NCBI GenBank assembly: GCA_005405945.1
Contig: BJHW01000001.1
Coordinates: 6,138,001 to 6,202,000, forward strand
Direction of reading: 5' to 3'
From: Streptomyces violaceusniger
GTDB taxonomy: Bacteria; Actinomycetota; Actinomycetes; Streptomycetales; Streptomycetaceae
Length of the DNA stretch: 64,000 bases
The notes under the pieces are model-generated. The model saw only the letters and a list, made by a program, of their open reading frames with translations. It searched no databases and was not told the origin of the DNA. Below, one piece after another: positions 1-8,987 of the stretch. Both the position numbers and the translations under genes were made by a program. Positions within the stretch are counted from its first letter, which is position 1, and every line of letters starts with the position of its first letter.

Positions 1-374
1 GCCTCGGTGGCGCTGAGCCGTATCGCCTCCACGGCGATCCGCACATTGGCGAGCGGGGTGCCCGACATCCGGCACACCGCGCCCTCGTACGCCTCGGCCG
101 ACATTCCGGCCACGGTGCCGGTGGCGAACAGCTCCCCCGCCCGCTTCAGCGCGGCCAGCCGCTCCTCCAGGGGCAGGGTGTCGGCGGCGCGCAGCGCGGC
201 CAGCGCCCGGGTGACGAACAGCCGGGGCACCAGGGAGAGTTCGGCCATCGGGGCGCCGGTGACATCGCCGACGGTGAGGCGGTGGCGGGAGCGGTAGGGC
301 CCCTTGGGCCCCAGCGCGTCCAGAGAGGCCAGGGCGTCCAGGGCAGCAGGGGCGGCGGTGGCGGGCTGGGACAC
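1..374 (-). CDS. N-terminal part of an aldehyde dehydrogenase-like protein
   Basis: Open frame that runs off the left edge; about 124 residues are visible. It starts at GTG 374, preceded by a strong GAAGGAG ribosome binding site seven bases upstream. After an Ala/Leu-rich start, the protein has a segment rich in Val/Leu (around LTVGDVTGAP and ELSLVPRLFV) and then amphipathic helices. This resembles the N-terminus of a Streptomyces aldehyde dehydrogenase-like family seen in secondary-metabolite settings, but the NAD-binding and catalytic regions lie outside the window, so the assignment rests on recall of the N-terminal pattern. It is divergent from the response regulator gene at 562, and the roughly 190 bp between them should hold both promoters. 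Confidence 0.45.
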   Translation of the reverse strand, partial: MSQPATAAPAALDALASLDALGPKGPYRSRHRLTVGDVTGAPMAELSLVPRLFVTRALAALRAADTLPLEERLAALKRAGELFATGTVAGMSAEAYEGAVCRMSGTPLANVRIAVEAIRLSATE

Positions 375-561
375 GCTGGCTCCTTCGCGGGCGCGGGACA
401 CACCGGCTCCTGGGCGGGCGCGTCGGGAAAAGGGTGAACCAGGCCAATCCCACGGCGCGGACGGTACGGAGTCAATTGGCCCAAAGGCCATGCCCGGGCC
501 CTTGGCGCGGGCCGGGCGCACGGCGGGGCACGTACCATGCCCGGCCGGAGGTGGTAAGGAC

Positions 562-1260
562 ATGGCGGGTACGGGCAGCGGTCGCGTCCTGGTGACGGAT
601 GACGACGCGGCCATCCGGCGGTCCCTGGAGCGCGGGCTGCGGCTGGGCGGGTTCTCCGTGACCCTCGCGGACGGCGGGCACGCCGCGCTGGCCGCGGTGC
701 GCGACGGGGCGCCCGATGTGGTGGTCCTGGACATCTCCATGCCCGACCTGAGCGGGATCGAGGTGTGCCGCGCCCTGCGCGCGGACGGCAATGACGTGCC
801 CGTCCTGATGCTGTCGGCCCTCGACGAGGTGGCCGACCGGGTGGCCGGGCTCCAGGCCGGGGGCGACGACTATCTCGTCAAGCCCTTCGCGCTCCAGGAG
901 CTGGTGCTGCGGCTGCACGCCCTGCTGCGCCGCCGTCCGCCCGCCGCCACCGACCGGGTGCGGGCGGGGGCGCTGGAGATGGTGCCGGAGGCCCGGGAGG
1001 CGTGGCTGGACGGGGTGGTGCTGCGGCTCACCCGGCGCGAGTACGAGCTGCTGGACGTGTTCGCCCGCAACGCCGGGATCGTGCTCACCCGCGATCAGCT
1101 GCTGGATCGCGTCTGGGGCTATGACTTCGACGTCCGTACGGACGCCGTGGACACCTTCGTCAGCTATCTGCGCCGCAAGCTGGAGGCGGACGGCCGCCCG
1201 CGGATGCTGCACACGGTGCGCGGCGTGGGGTTCGTCCTGCGGCCCGCCGAGGCGCCGTAG
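562..1260 (+). CDS. OmpR-family response regulator (orphan)
   Basis: 232-residue two-component response regulator. The N-terminal receiver has the acidic pocket D13-D14-D15 and the phospho-acceptor D57 in VVVLDISMPD, with the conserved Lys in the YLVKPF motif near residue 107. The C-terminal part from about residue 130 is an OmpR/PhoB winged helix (LTRREYELL, then RTDAVDTFVSYLRRKLE and VRGVGFVL at the end). ATG 562 is chosen because of the purine-rich GGAGGTGGTAAGGA just upstream; a longer open frame upstream is intergenic. The usual histidine kinase partner is not adjacent: the next gene encodes a small secreted protein. It probably binds direct repeats, but its targets are unknown. Confidence 0.9.
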   Translation: MAGTGSGRVLVTDDDAAIRRSLERGLRLGGFSVTLADGGHAALAAVRDGAPDVVVLDISMPDLSGIEVCRALRADGNDVPVLMLSALDEVADRVAGLQAGGDDYLVKPFALQELVLRLHALLRRRPPAATDRVRAGALEMVPEAREAWLDGVVLRLTRREYELLDVFARNAGIVLTRDQLLDRVWGYDFDVRTDAVDTFVSYLRRKLEADGRPRMLHTVRGVGFVLRPAEAP

Positions 1261-1282
1261 CCGGGGGCGGCGCCGGTCTTTC

Positions 1283-1378
1283 CGGTGGGTCCGGAGGTTT
1301 CGGCGGGTCCGGTGGGTCCGGTGGGTCCGGCCGTTCCCGCCCTTCCGGCCCTTCCGGCCCTTCCGGCCCTTCCGGCCC
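1283..1378. repeat. Short GC-rich tandem repeats after the response regulator
   Basis: A run of GTCCGGTGG-type 9-mers is followed by about five copies of CCCTTCCGG. All frames through it read as low-complexity Gly-Pro-Glu or Pro-Phe-Arg repeats, which explains several spurious open frames here. It lies between two genes and can fold on itself, so it may act as a terminator, but no clean stem with a T-tract is visible. Confidence 0.6.
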
Positions 1379-1472
1379 ACAGAGTTTCCACAAAGAAGGC
1401 TCCTAGGTTTCCCCCGTCCGGGGCGACCCGGCCCCTCCCGGGTCGCCCGGCTCCGAGGGAAGGAACCGCACC

Positions 1473-1915
1473 ATGCACCGTGGAAAGAGCGTCCTCGTGG
1501 CGTGCGCCGCCACCGCCGCCCTGCTCGGTCCGGTGGGCATCGCGGCGGCGGACGGCAGCGCCCCGGCCTCGACACCGGCCGCCGCCCCGAGCGCGAAGGG
1601 AGCGAAGGGCGCGGGGACGGCTCCCGGGGGCTGTGCAAGCGCGCCAAGAAGATCGACAAGCGGCTGGACCGCGCGCTGAAGCGGCTGAAGGGCCCGGCGA
1701 CCGTCCGCGGGTCCGTGGCCCGGCTGGCGAAGCGGGTCGAGCGGGCGAAGAAGGCGGACCACACCGAGGTCCAGACGTTCCTCAACCACAAGCTCACCTT
1801 CCGCAGGTCCCTCGTGCCGACGCTCGAGCAGCGGCAGAAGGACCTGTCGAAGGTCCAGAAGTGGTGCGCCGCGCGCGGCGAGGGATCCGGCAGCGGTAAG
1901 GAAGCGGCCAAGTGA
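1473..1915 (+). CDS. Small secreted helical protein (one frameshift)
   Basis: Starts at ATG 1473 with AAGGA upstream. The first 27 residues are a signal peptide (KSVLVACAATAALLGPVGIAAA). About 50 codons in, the frame breaks near 1625-1640 in a GGGGG run. The continuation in the next frame is a Lys/Arg-rich helical domain with two Cys (GLCKRAKKIDKR to LSKVQKWCAA) ending at 1915. Adding one base makes 148 codons. The downstream frame ends in a GTGA overlap with the lipoprotein gene, which supports it as the real C-terminus. I recall similar uncharacterised secreted Streptomyces proteins with two Cys; the function is unknown. Confidence 0.65.
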
Positions 1916-2160
1916 AGCGCGGCCCCTGGGCCCTGGCGGCCACGGCGCTGCTCTGCGCCGCGCTGGCCACCGGCTGCGGCGGCGGCAACGGGGGCTCCGG
2001 AGGCTCGGACGACGCGAACGGCTCATCGAGCACGTCCGCCCCGTCGGCCACCGCACCCCCGGCTCCTTCGGCCTCCGACCTGGACGGGCTGAACAAGCTG
2101 GTGGACGACGCGGAGTCGGCGGCGAACCGGGCGGACTCCGACGCGGTGGACGACGACTGA
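1912..2160 (+). CDS. Small lipoprotein, unknown function
   Basis: 82 residues starting at GTG 1912, which overlaps the previous stop codon (GTGA) and so is probably translationally coupled. The signal peptide ends in a lipobox LATGC at residues 18-22, so the mature protein is anchored through Cys22. The rest is a low-complexity Gly/Ser/Ala/Pro linker followed by a short acidic helical tail. It forms a two-gene unit with the secreted helical protein upstream. No recognisable domain. Confidence 0.75.
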   Translation: MKRGPWALAATALLCAALATGCGGGNGGSGGSDDANGSSSTSAPSATAPPAPSASDLDGLNKLVDDAESAANRADSDAVDDD

Positions 2161-2167
2161 GGTGACG

Positions 2168-2213
2168 GGTCCCCGGCGTGCGACCTCACCGCTGCGCCGC
2201 CGCGCCGGGGACC
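2168..2213. terminator. Bidirectional hairpin terminator
   Basis: Perfect 11-bp inverted repeat GGTCCCCGGCG (2168-2178) and CGCCGGGGACC (2203-2213), with a 24-nt loop, between two convergent genes that end at 2160 and 2221. There is no T-tract, as is common in Streptomyces. Confidence 0.7.
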
Positions 2214-2220
2214 TCGTCCT

Positions 2221-2564
2221 TCAGACGATCGTGACCGGGGCGATCAGACCCGCGGTGGATCCGGCCGGTACGGGGTTGGCCTCGGCGCTGACCAGATCGC
2301 CGTTCTCCATGACCCCGGAGCCGCTGACGTCCACATGGACCCGCAGCCCGTAGTTGTCCCCCGGGACCAGCTCCCCGGGGACGGTGACGCTGAACGGGAC
2401 ATGGCCTCCCGGGCTCAGCGGCACATCGGTGAGGACCTGCGCGGCCACGATCGACTCGGGGGTGTCGGAGCGGGACACGTTGCGCACCTCCACCACCACC
2501 CGCGCCGCCCGCCCGGCGGGGGCGTCGGGGGCAGGGTCACGATGCCACTGAGGACACTGCTCAT
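2221..2564 (-). CDS. YbaY/YscW-like beta-sandwich protein (one frameshift)
   Basis: Starts at ATG 2564 (MSSVLSGIVTLPP) and continues after a one-base loss in a CCCCC run as AGRAARVVVEVRNVSRSD. Repair gives 115 codons. The pattern of an early strand, then VEVRNVSRSDTPESIVA, VPFSVTVPGE and a closing strand pair fits the YbaY/META-like lipoprotein fold (PF09619 type), here without a signal peptide. In other bacteria this domain sits in envelope proteins of uncertain function. It is convergent with the lipoprotein gene, and the hairpin at 2168-2213 separates the two. Confidence 0.6.
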
Positions 2565-2610
2565 TCCGAGATGGGTTCCCCGCGGGCGGCGGTCTTGTAC
2601 CACCATCCGG

Positions 2611-2666
2611 GTGGAGCGGTGTGGTGCGGAGCGGTGTGGTGCGGAGCGGTGCGGTGCGGTGTGGTG
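2611..2666. repeat. Tandem GGAGCGGTGTGGTGC repeats
   Basis: About three imperfect 15-bp copies of GGAGCGGTGTGGTGC, immediately after the stop codon of the CBM2-fusion gene on the minus strand. Probably non-coding slippage repeats. Confidence 0.7.
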
Positions 2667-2669
2667 TCG

Positions 2670-4478
2670 TCAGTCCGCGCAGGGGCGGCCGTTCAGGGTG
2701 AAGGAGCCGGGCGGCCGGTTGCCGTCGCTCCAGGTGCCGAGGAAGCCCATGGAGAGGGAGTCACCGGCCTTGACCCGCTTGTTGTAGTCGGCCGGGGTGG
2801 CGGTCACCTTCGAGCCATGCTGGGTGAACTCCCCGTTCCACATCTGCGTCACCCGCTGGGAGTCGCGGAAGGTCCAGGTGACCCGCCAGCCGTCGAGGGA
2901 CTCGCGGGAAGTGAGGGTGACGGCGGCCTGGAAGCCGTCGGGCCACTCGTTGACCAGCTGGAAACGGGCGGTGCAGTCGGCGTCGTCGCCGGGCTTCCGG
3001 TCGTCGGAGGGCGGTTTGCCGCCGTGGCCGGACGTGGAGCCGGAGCCGGAGTCGCCCTTGGAGGACGAGCGGGATGGGGCGGGGGAGCGCCCGGGCTTCT
3101 TCTGGCGCCCCTCGCCGGAGCCCTTCCCGTCCTTCCCGCCCTCACTCCTCGAGGGGCTGGCGGAGGCGGGCGCGCCGGGGCTGTACGGGGAGGAGGTGGC
3201 GGGCGCCAGGCTGCCGGGGGTCACCTCCGGGCCCGTGGAACCGCCGCTGCGGTTGTCGGAGTCGGCGGCGGTTCTGGTCATCGCGACCAGTGCGGCGAGG
3301 GCGACGACGGCTATCACCGCCAGGATGACCGTCGTACGGGCTCTGCGTAACCGGCGGCGGGCGGCGCGGCTCCGGACGACCCGGTGCCCCCGGAGCGAGC
3401 CCCGCTCGCCCCATCGGCCCCGCCCGCACCGGCTCTGCCGCCCGCACCGGCTCTGCCACCCGCACCGGCTCTGCCACCCGAGCCGACTCTGCCCGCACCG
3501 GCTCTGCCCTCCACGGCACCGGCCCATCTGCTCCGCCGCGCCCTGATCACGTCCAGGACCCGGTCGCGCAGCCGCTCCCACAGCGGCGCGCGGACCGCGT
3601 GCGCGGTGGGCGCGGCGGCGCGGGCGCTCGGCGCGGCGCCCGGGGCCCGCTCGGCGAGCGCGCGGCGCCGCTTGAGGTAGAGGTGCGCGCCCCAGCCGAT
3701 GACCCCGCCGGCCAGCGCGCCGGGCAGCCCGGCGCCGTCCACATACATACAGGTGGCGGCGTCCCGGCAGGTGCGGCACCGGGCGAGGTGCTGCCACAGG
3801 TCGGCGGGTGAGGGGGAGTCGGGCGCCCGGGTGGCGGCGTCCAGCAGCTTGGCGTAAGCGCGGCACTCCTCGTCGGTGAGGGTGTCCACATGGGCGCGCT
3901 GACACCGTTCGCGGAAGGCCGCGCGGACCCGGGCGATCTCCTCGGTGGCGTACTCCGGGTCGTACCCCAGCTGCCGGGCCACCGCCTCCGTGGACCGCGC
4001 CTCCACCTCGACCAGCCACAGCAGCTCCCCGTCCGCCTCCGGCAGGTCCCGCAGCGCGCGCAGGGCGAGCGGCTGGTCGCGGGCGGGGCGGCGAACCGGG
4101 CGGCGAGGTCGGAGGCCAGCCAGGTCCGCAGCTCCGGGTTGAGCCGGTCCCCGTGCCGGTGGGCGTCCCAGTCGGCGGCGGTCTTCCGTACGGCGGTCAG
4201 AAAGAGCGGAAGCCACGGGAGGCGCTTGCCGAAGCCCCGGGTGCGGCGGTTGCGGGTCTCCCGGATCCCCCGCCGGAACGCCTCGGTGGCGAGCCGCATC
4301 CCGTCTTCCGGGGTGGTGGTGCACAGCTCCGCGTAATCGGCGACCGCGTCCCAGTACGCGCCCAGCAACGCCGTAGCGGAGGCCGCGCCATCGACATCCT
4401 CGGCGGGCGCCTCGGCGACCCCGCGGCGCGTCGGGGAGCCGTCCCGGGCGATTCCCTGGGAGATGAGTGGTCGGGCAT
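2670..4478 (-). CDS. ECF-like sigma / zinc anti-sigma / TM / CBM2 protein (three frameshifts)
   Basis: Reading three frames in order gives one protein of about 603 residues. ATG 4478 has GAGGAA ten bases upstream, and three one-base deletions reconcile all frames. Domains: an N-terminal sigma-2-like helical region (AYWDAVADYAEL, FLTAVRKTAADWD); a sigma-4-like region (ALRDLPEADGELLWLVEVE, STEAVARQLGYD); a zinc anti-sigma motif H-x3-C-x2-C (HLARCRTC); a Gly/Ala-rich linker; one TM helix (TVILAVIAVVALAALVAM); a Ser/Pro/Lys linker; and a C-terminal family 2 carbohydrate-binding module with its bounding Cys pair (CTARFQLVNEW to LNGRPCAD). Extracellular glycan binding could thus be linked to sigma activity. 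ECF groups with fused C-terminal extensions are known, and clostridial RsgI proteins give a precedent for carbohydrate-sensing anti-sigma factors. Confidence 0.7.
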
Positions 4479-4934
4479 GGAGGCAATTCCTCACTCACGA
4501 ACAGCGGCGCCCCGCCGGGGGCAACCCTCTCACAAACGGGCCGCGGGGTGTTCAGCCAACAGCACAGCGATGCCTCGGAGTTGGGGATTCCCCTTACGGG
4601 GGCGCGCCGAGCCTTTCACGCCGGTGACCTGGCTGACAAGAGACGTAGAGCAGTCCCCATTTGGGATTATGAGCTACCTGACAAGCCGTGGGATCCGGCC
4701 GAATCAACGTGAATAGTAGTCACGTTCACTGTCCCGTGCGACACAATGGCCACACCCGCAAAAGGTATAGACCGCGCAGTTCGCGCTGTGAACTCCTATG
4801 CGTTTTCGGTGACTTCCGGTGAGCCGACTTCCTCCGCGCCGAGGTCTGTGCGGTGTGACATTGCACTGTTATCGTCGAAAGGGCACAGAAGGACAAAGGA
4901 CAGTGGCCTGGTCCCCTCCCCCTGGAGGTTCCGC
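4479..4934. promoter_or_regulatory. Divergent intergenic region with a perfect palindrome at 4706-4726
   Basis: 456 bp between the sigma/CBM2 gene and the hydroxyproline operon. It contains AACGTGA (4706-4712) and TCACGTT (4720-4726), a perfect 7-bp inverted repeat with a 7-nt spacer, about 210 bp upstream of the first operon gene. The FCD-type GntR regulator encoded within the operon is the obvious candidate to bind here, but that is inference. A1-type promoter elements are not clear. No gene was found. Confidence 0.5.
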
Positions 4935-5844
4935 ATGCCCGATCTCTCCGCGCCCTGGCGTGGCGTTCATGTCGCCACGGCGCTTCCGTTCCATGACGAT
5001 GACGAGCTGTCGGTCGACTACGAGGGTTACGCCGCCCACGTGCGGTTTCTCGCCGAGCACGGCTGTGACGGGGTCTGCCCCAATGGGTCGTTGGGGGAGT
5101 ACCAGACCCTGACGGACGAGGAGCGGGCGCGGGTGGTGCGGGTGGCGGTGGAGGCGGCGCCCGAGGGGTTCGGGGTGATGCCTGGGGTGGCGGCGTACGG
5201 GGCGCTGGAGAGCCGGCGGTGGGCGGAGCAGGCGGGGAGGCCGGGGCGCGGGCGGTGCTGGCGCTGCCGCCGAACAGCTACCGCGCCGACCGGGAGGCCG
5301 TGGTCGGCCACTACCGTGAGGTGGCGCGGGCCGGGCTGCCGGTGGTGGCGTACAACAACCCCCATGACACCAAGGTCGACCTCACCCCGGAGCTCCTGGC
5401 CGAGCTGCACGGGAAGGGCTGATCGTCGCGGTCAAGGAGTTCAGCGGGGATGTGCGGCGGGCGTACGAGATCGCCGAGCGCGCCCCCGGTCTCGATCTGC
5501 TGATCGGCGCCGATGACGTGCTGCTGGAGCTGGGGCTCGCCGGGGCCGTGGGGTGGATCGCCGGGTATCCGAACGCGATTCCCGACGCCACCGTGGAGCT
5601 GTACCGGCTCGCCACCTCGGGCGTCGGCGCGGACCTGGAGAAGGCGCTGCCGCTGTACCGCGCGCTGCATCCGCTGCTGCGCTGGGACTCCAGGACCGAG
5701 TTCGTCCAGGCCATCAAGGCGTCCATGGACCTCGCCGGGCTGCGTGGCGGGCCGTGCCGCCCGCCGCGTTCGCGGCTGACCGGGGAGGTGGCGGCCCGCG
5801 TCGTCCGGGAGACCGAGACGGTGCTCGGGTTGGGGTACCGGTGA
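4935..5844 (+). CDS. DHDPS-family lyase, probable pyrroline-4-hydroxy-2-carboxylate deaminase (two frameshifts)
   Basis: Starts at ATG 4935 behind GGAGGT. Three frames join to give 304 codons when one G is restored in each of two runs (near 5232 and 5415). The (beta/alpha)8 aldolase family is shown by PNGSLGEYQTLTDEER (phosphate/carboxylate-binding loop), the Tyr-containing VVAYNNPHDTKVDL, and the Schiff-base lysine in IVAVKEFSGD. Dihydrodipicolinate synthase homologues next to a 4-hydroxyproline epimerase and a D-amino-acid-oxidase-like flavoprotein normally deaminate pyrroline-4-hydroxy-2-carboxylate to 2-ketoglutarate semialdehyde. Pathway assignment is from context; the family is clear. 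Confidence 0.75.
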
Positions 5845-5930
5845 GGGCCGTGTCGGTGGGGGCGGCGGTGCCGGTGAGGGCCGTGTCGGTGAGGGCGGCG
5901 GTGCCGGTGGGGGCCGTGTCGGTGAGGGGG
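5845..5930. repeat. 33-bp tandem repeat between operon genes
   Basis: Two full 33-bp units (5845-5877 and 5878-5910) and a 20-bp partial unit (5911-5930) starting GGGCCGTGTCGGTG. They begin directly after the stop of the lyase gene and run to the ribosome binding site of the epimerase gene, so the number of copies sets the spacing between the two genes. Confidence 0.85.
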
Positions 5931-5935
5931 TGCCC

Positions 5936-6937
5936 GTGAGGTCGCGGCGGGTCTTCCACACCGTGGAGTCCCACACCGAGGGCATGCCCACCCGGGTGGT
6001 CACCGGCGGCGTGGGGACGCTCCCGGGCGCGACCATGGCCGAGCGCCGGCAGTGGTTCATCGAGCACCGCGACGATCTGCGCACCCTGCTGATGTACGAG
6101 CCGCGCGGCCACTCCGCGATGAGCGGCGCCATCCTTCAGCCGCCGACCCGGCCGGACGCGGATCACGGCGTGCTCTTCATCGAGGTGTCCGGTGTGCTGC
6201 CCATGTGCGGGCACGGCACCATCGGCGTGGCCACCGTGCTGGTCGAGACCGGGATGGTCGAGGTGCGGGAGCCGGTCACCACCATCCGCCTGGACACCCC
6301 GGCGGGCCTGGTGGTCGCGGAGGTCGCCGTGCGCGACGGGGCCGCCACCTCGGTGACGATCCGGAACGTGGCCGCGTTCTGCCTGGCCACCGACCGTACG
6401 GTGCGGGTGCCCGGCTTCGGCGAGGTGCGCTACGACATCGCGTTCGGCGGCAACTTCTACGCCATCGTGGAGCTGGACGCCCTCGGGCTGCCGTTTGACC
6501 GGGCGGCGGGGCAGGAGCTGCTGACCGCCGGGCTGAAGATCATGGATGCGGTGAACGCGCAGGACCCGCCGCACCACCCCGAGCGGCCGGACATCACCGG
6601 CTGCCGCCATGTCTACCTCCAGGCCCCGGGCTCGACGGCGCGCCACTCCCGCCACGCCATGGCCATCCACCCGGGCTGGTTCGACCGCTCTCCCTGCGGC
6701 ACCGGCACCTCCGCGCGGATGGCGCAGCTGTACGCACGCGGTGAGCTGGGGCTCGGCGAGGAGTTCGTGAACGAGTCGTTCATCGGGACGCGGTTCGTCG
6801 GGCGGCTGCTGGAGGAGACCACGGTGGCGGGGCTGCCCGCCGTCGTGCCCTCGATCACGGGGCGGGCGTGGGTCACCGGCACCGCGCAGTTCCATCTCGA
6901 CCCCGAGGATCCGTTCCCGGCCGGGTTCCTGGTGTAG
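5936..6937 (+). CDS. 4-hydroxyproline 2-epimerase (proline racemase family)
   Basis: 333 residues from GTG 5936, with GAGGGGG five bases upstream; an in-frame GTG at 5930 is worse placed. Proline racemase family enzymes use two active-site residues. Both are Cys here: C91 in LPMCGHGTIG and C254 in SPCGTGTSARM, which indicates an epimerase/racemase rather than the trans-3-hydroxyproline dehydratases that carry Thr. The DITGCRHVYL segment and the GNFYAIVE motif are also typical. It would convert trans-4-hydroxy-L-proline to cis-4-hydroxy-D-proline, the substrate for the flavin enzyme system encoded just downstream. Confidence 0.85.
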   Translation: MRSRRVFHTVESHTEGMPTRVVTGGVGTLPGATMAERRQWFIEHRDDLRTLLMYEPRGHSAMSGAILQPPTRPDADHGVLFIEVSGVLPMCGHGTIGVATVLVETGMVEVREPVTTIRLDTPAGLVVAEVAVRDGAATSVTIRNVAAFCLATDRTVRVPGFGEVRYDIAFGGNFYAIVELDALGLPFDRAAGQELLTAGLKIMDAVNAQDPPHHPERPDITGCRHVYLQAPGSTARHSRHAMAIHPGWFDRSPCGTGTSARMAQLYARGELGLGEEFVNESFIGTRFVGRLLEETTVAGLPAVVPSITGRAWVTGTAQFHLDPEDPFPAGFLV

Positions 6938-6964
6938 AGAGGGGAGATCGGTGGTGGATGAGAC

Positions 6965-7648
6965 ATGACCGGGTCCGCTCCCCGCGGCCGCGGCTCCAGC
7001 CTCGAGCCGCTCGGCAAGCGCGAAAGCCTGCGCGACCGGGTCAGGAACGCCCTGCGCGCGGGCATCATCTCCGGTGAACTCGCCCCCGGCGCCGTCTACT
7101 CGGCGCCCGCCCTCGGCGCCCGCTTCGACGTCTCCCCCACACCCGTCCGCGAGGCGATGCTCGACCTGGTGAAGGAGGGGCTGGTGGTCTCGGTGCCCAA
7201 CAAGGGGTTCCGGGTCACCGAGGTCTCCGAGCAGGACCTGGACGACCTGGCCTCCATCCGCCTGCTCATCGAGCCGCCCACCGTACGCGAGGCCGTACCC
7301 CGTATCCCGCCCGGCGACCTGCCCGCGCTGCGGGAGCTGGCCCAGGCCATCGTGGACGCGGCCGAACGCGGCGACCTCATCGGCTATATCGAGGCCGACC
7401 GGGTCTTCCACCTCACCCTGCTCGGCTACGCCGGGAATCGGCGTCTGGCGGACGTGGTCTCCGAACTCCGCTCCCAGACCCGGCTGCTGGGGCTCATCCC
7501 GCTGCTGGAGAGCGGGCGGCTCGGCCGGTCGGCCGCCGAACACCACGCGCTTCTCGACCTCGTGGAGGCGGGGGACGCGCCCGGCGCCGAGGCCATGACG
7601 CATCGCCATATCGGCCATGTGCGCGGGCTGTGGGCGGGTGGCCCGTGA
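6965..7648 (+). CDS. GntR-family regulator with FCD ligand domain
   Basis: 227 residues. The N-terminal winged helix-turn-helix (RESLRDRVRNALRAGIISGE, SPTPVREAMLDLVKEGLV) is followed by an all-helical FCD domain with conserved metal/ligand positions (EADRVFHLTLL, AAEHHALLDLVEAGD). It sits inside the hydroxyproline operon, and its stop codon overlaps the GTG start of the next gene (GTGA). It is therefore likely to be the pathway's ligand-responsive repressor, possibly acting at the palindrome at 4706-4726. Confidence 0.85.
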   Translation: MTGSAPRGRGSSLEPLGKRESLRDRVRNALRAGIISGELAPGAVYSAPALGARFDVSPTPVREAMLDLVKEGLVVSVPNKGFRVTEVSEQDLDDLASIRLLIEPPTVREAVPRIPPGDLPALRELAQAIVDAAERGDLIGYIEADRVFHLTLLGYAGNRRLADVVSELRSQTRLLGLIPLLESGRLGRSAAEHHALLDLVEAGDAPGAEAMTHRHIGHVRGLWAGGP

Positions 7649-8987
7649 CGCGGGACGGGTGGGAATCGGCCTCCCAGGACGTGCCGAAGACCGCCGACCT
7701 CGTCGTCATCGGCGCCGGAGTCGTCGGCGCGGCCGCCGCCTGGTTCGCCACCCTCGCCGGGCTGCGGGTCGTGGTCGTCGACCGGGGCGCCATCGCGGGC
7801 GGCACCTCGGGCGCGGGCGAGGGCAACGTCCTGGTCTCGGACAAGGAACCGGGCCCGGAGCTGGAGCTCGCGCGGTACTCGCGGCGGGTGTGGGGCGAGG
7901 ACCTGGGCCCGTACGGCGAGCGGTGGGAGTTCGAGCGGAAGGGCGGGCTGGTGGTGGCCTCCACGTCCGCCGCCCTGGACGCGCTGCGGACGCTGGCCGA
8001 GCGGCAGCGGGCCAGTGGGGTCGACGTACGGGAGGTGTCCGGGGCCGAACTCCACGCCCTCGAACCACGGCTGACCCGCGAGGCCGCCGGGGCCGCGCTG
8101 TATCCGCAGGACGCCCAGGTGCAGCCCATGCTGGCGGCGGCCCACCTGCTGCGGCTCGCGCGGCAGCGCGGAGCGGTGGTGCGGACGGGGACGGAGGTGG
8201 TGGGGCTCCTCCGGCGTGGTGGGCGTGCGGGGTTTTCGGCCGCCTCGGGTGGGCGTGCGGGCTTTCCGGGCGCCTCGGGTGGGCGTACGGGCTTCCCCGC
8301 CGCCTCGGGAGCAGGCGGCGCGGGCGCCCCGGTCACCCCGGTGGGCGGCGCGGGTGCCCCGGTCACCGGCGTACGGACACCCCACGGCACCATCAGCGCC
8401 TCCGCCGTCCTGAACGCGGCGGGCACCTGGGCCGGTGCGGTGGCGGGGCTCGCGGGCGTCGAGCTGCCGGTGCTGCCGCGCCGGGGCTTCGTCCTCGTCA
8501 CCGAACCGTTGCCGCCCGCGACCGTACGGCACAAGGTCTACGCGGCCGACTACGTGGACGCCGTGGCCAGTTCGGACGCGGAGCTCCAGGCGTCGCCGGT
8601 CGTGGAGGGCACGGGCGGCGGCACGGTGCTGATCGGCTCCACCCGGGAGCGGGTCGGCTTCGACCGGCGGCCGTCCCCCGCCGCCGTACGGGCGCTGGCC
8701 CGGGGCGCGATCGGGCTGTTCCCGATGCTGGCGTCGGTGCGGGCGATGCGCGTGTACGCGGGCTTCCGCCCGTACTGCCCCGACCATCTGCCGGTCATCG
8801 GCCCCGACCCACGCGCCCCCGGGCTGTGGCACGCCTGCGGTCACGAGGGCGCGGGGATCGGCCTCGCGGCGGGGACGGGGAAGCTGATCGCGCAGGCGCT
8901 GACGGGGGAGGCGACGGATCTGGACCTGACGCCGTTCGCCCCGAACGCTTCGAGGAGGGTGGTGCGGATGAGCCACGCGGGGAGTGA
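7645..8987 (+). CDS. FAD-dependent D-hydroxyproline dehydrogenase subunit (one frameshift)
   Basis: DAO/glycine-oxidase-type flavoprotein starting at GTG 7645 in a GTGA overlap with the regulator gene. The FAD-binding beta-alpha-beta is at LVVIGAGVVGAAAAWFATLAG, the second FAD motif at GTRTRERVG-type sequence near the middle (LIGSTRERVGFDRR), and a C-terminal GHEGAGIGLAAGTG clamp closes the fold. As written, the frame continues into the ferredoxin-like gene. Restoring one base in the CCCC run near 8940 ends it at TGA 8987 (448 codons), with the next gene overlapping. The apparent fusion is therefore probably an artefact. A Gly/Ala-rich insertion at about residues 190-230 contains short repeats. 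Confidence 0.8.

Noticed and set aside
1160..1478. Collagen-like Gly-Pro-Glu/Gly-Pro-Thr proteins on the minus strand
   Set aside because: They only translate 9-bp tandem repeats between genes and lack a start with a ribosome binding site.
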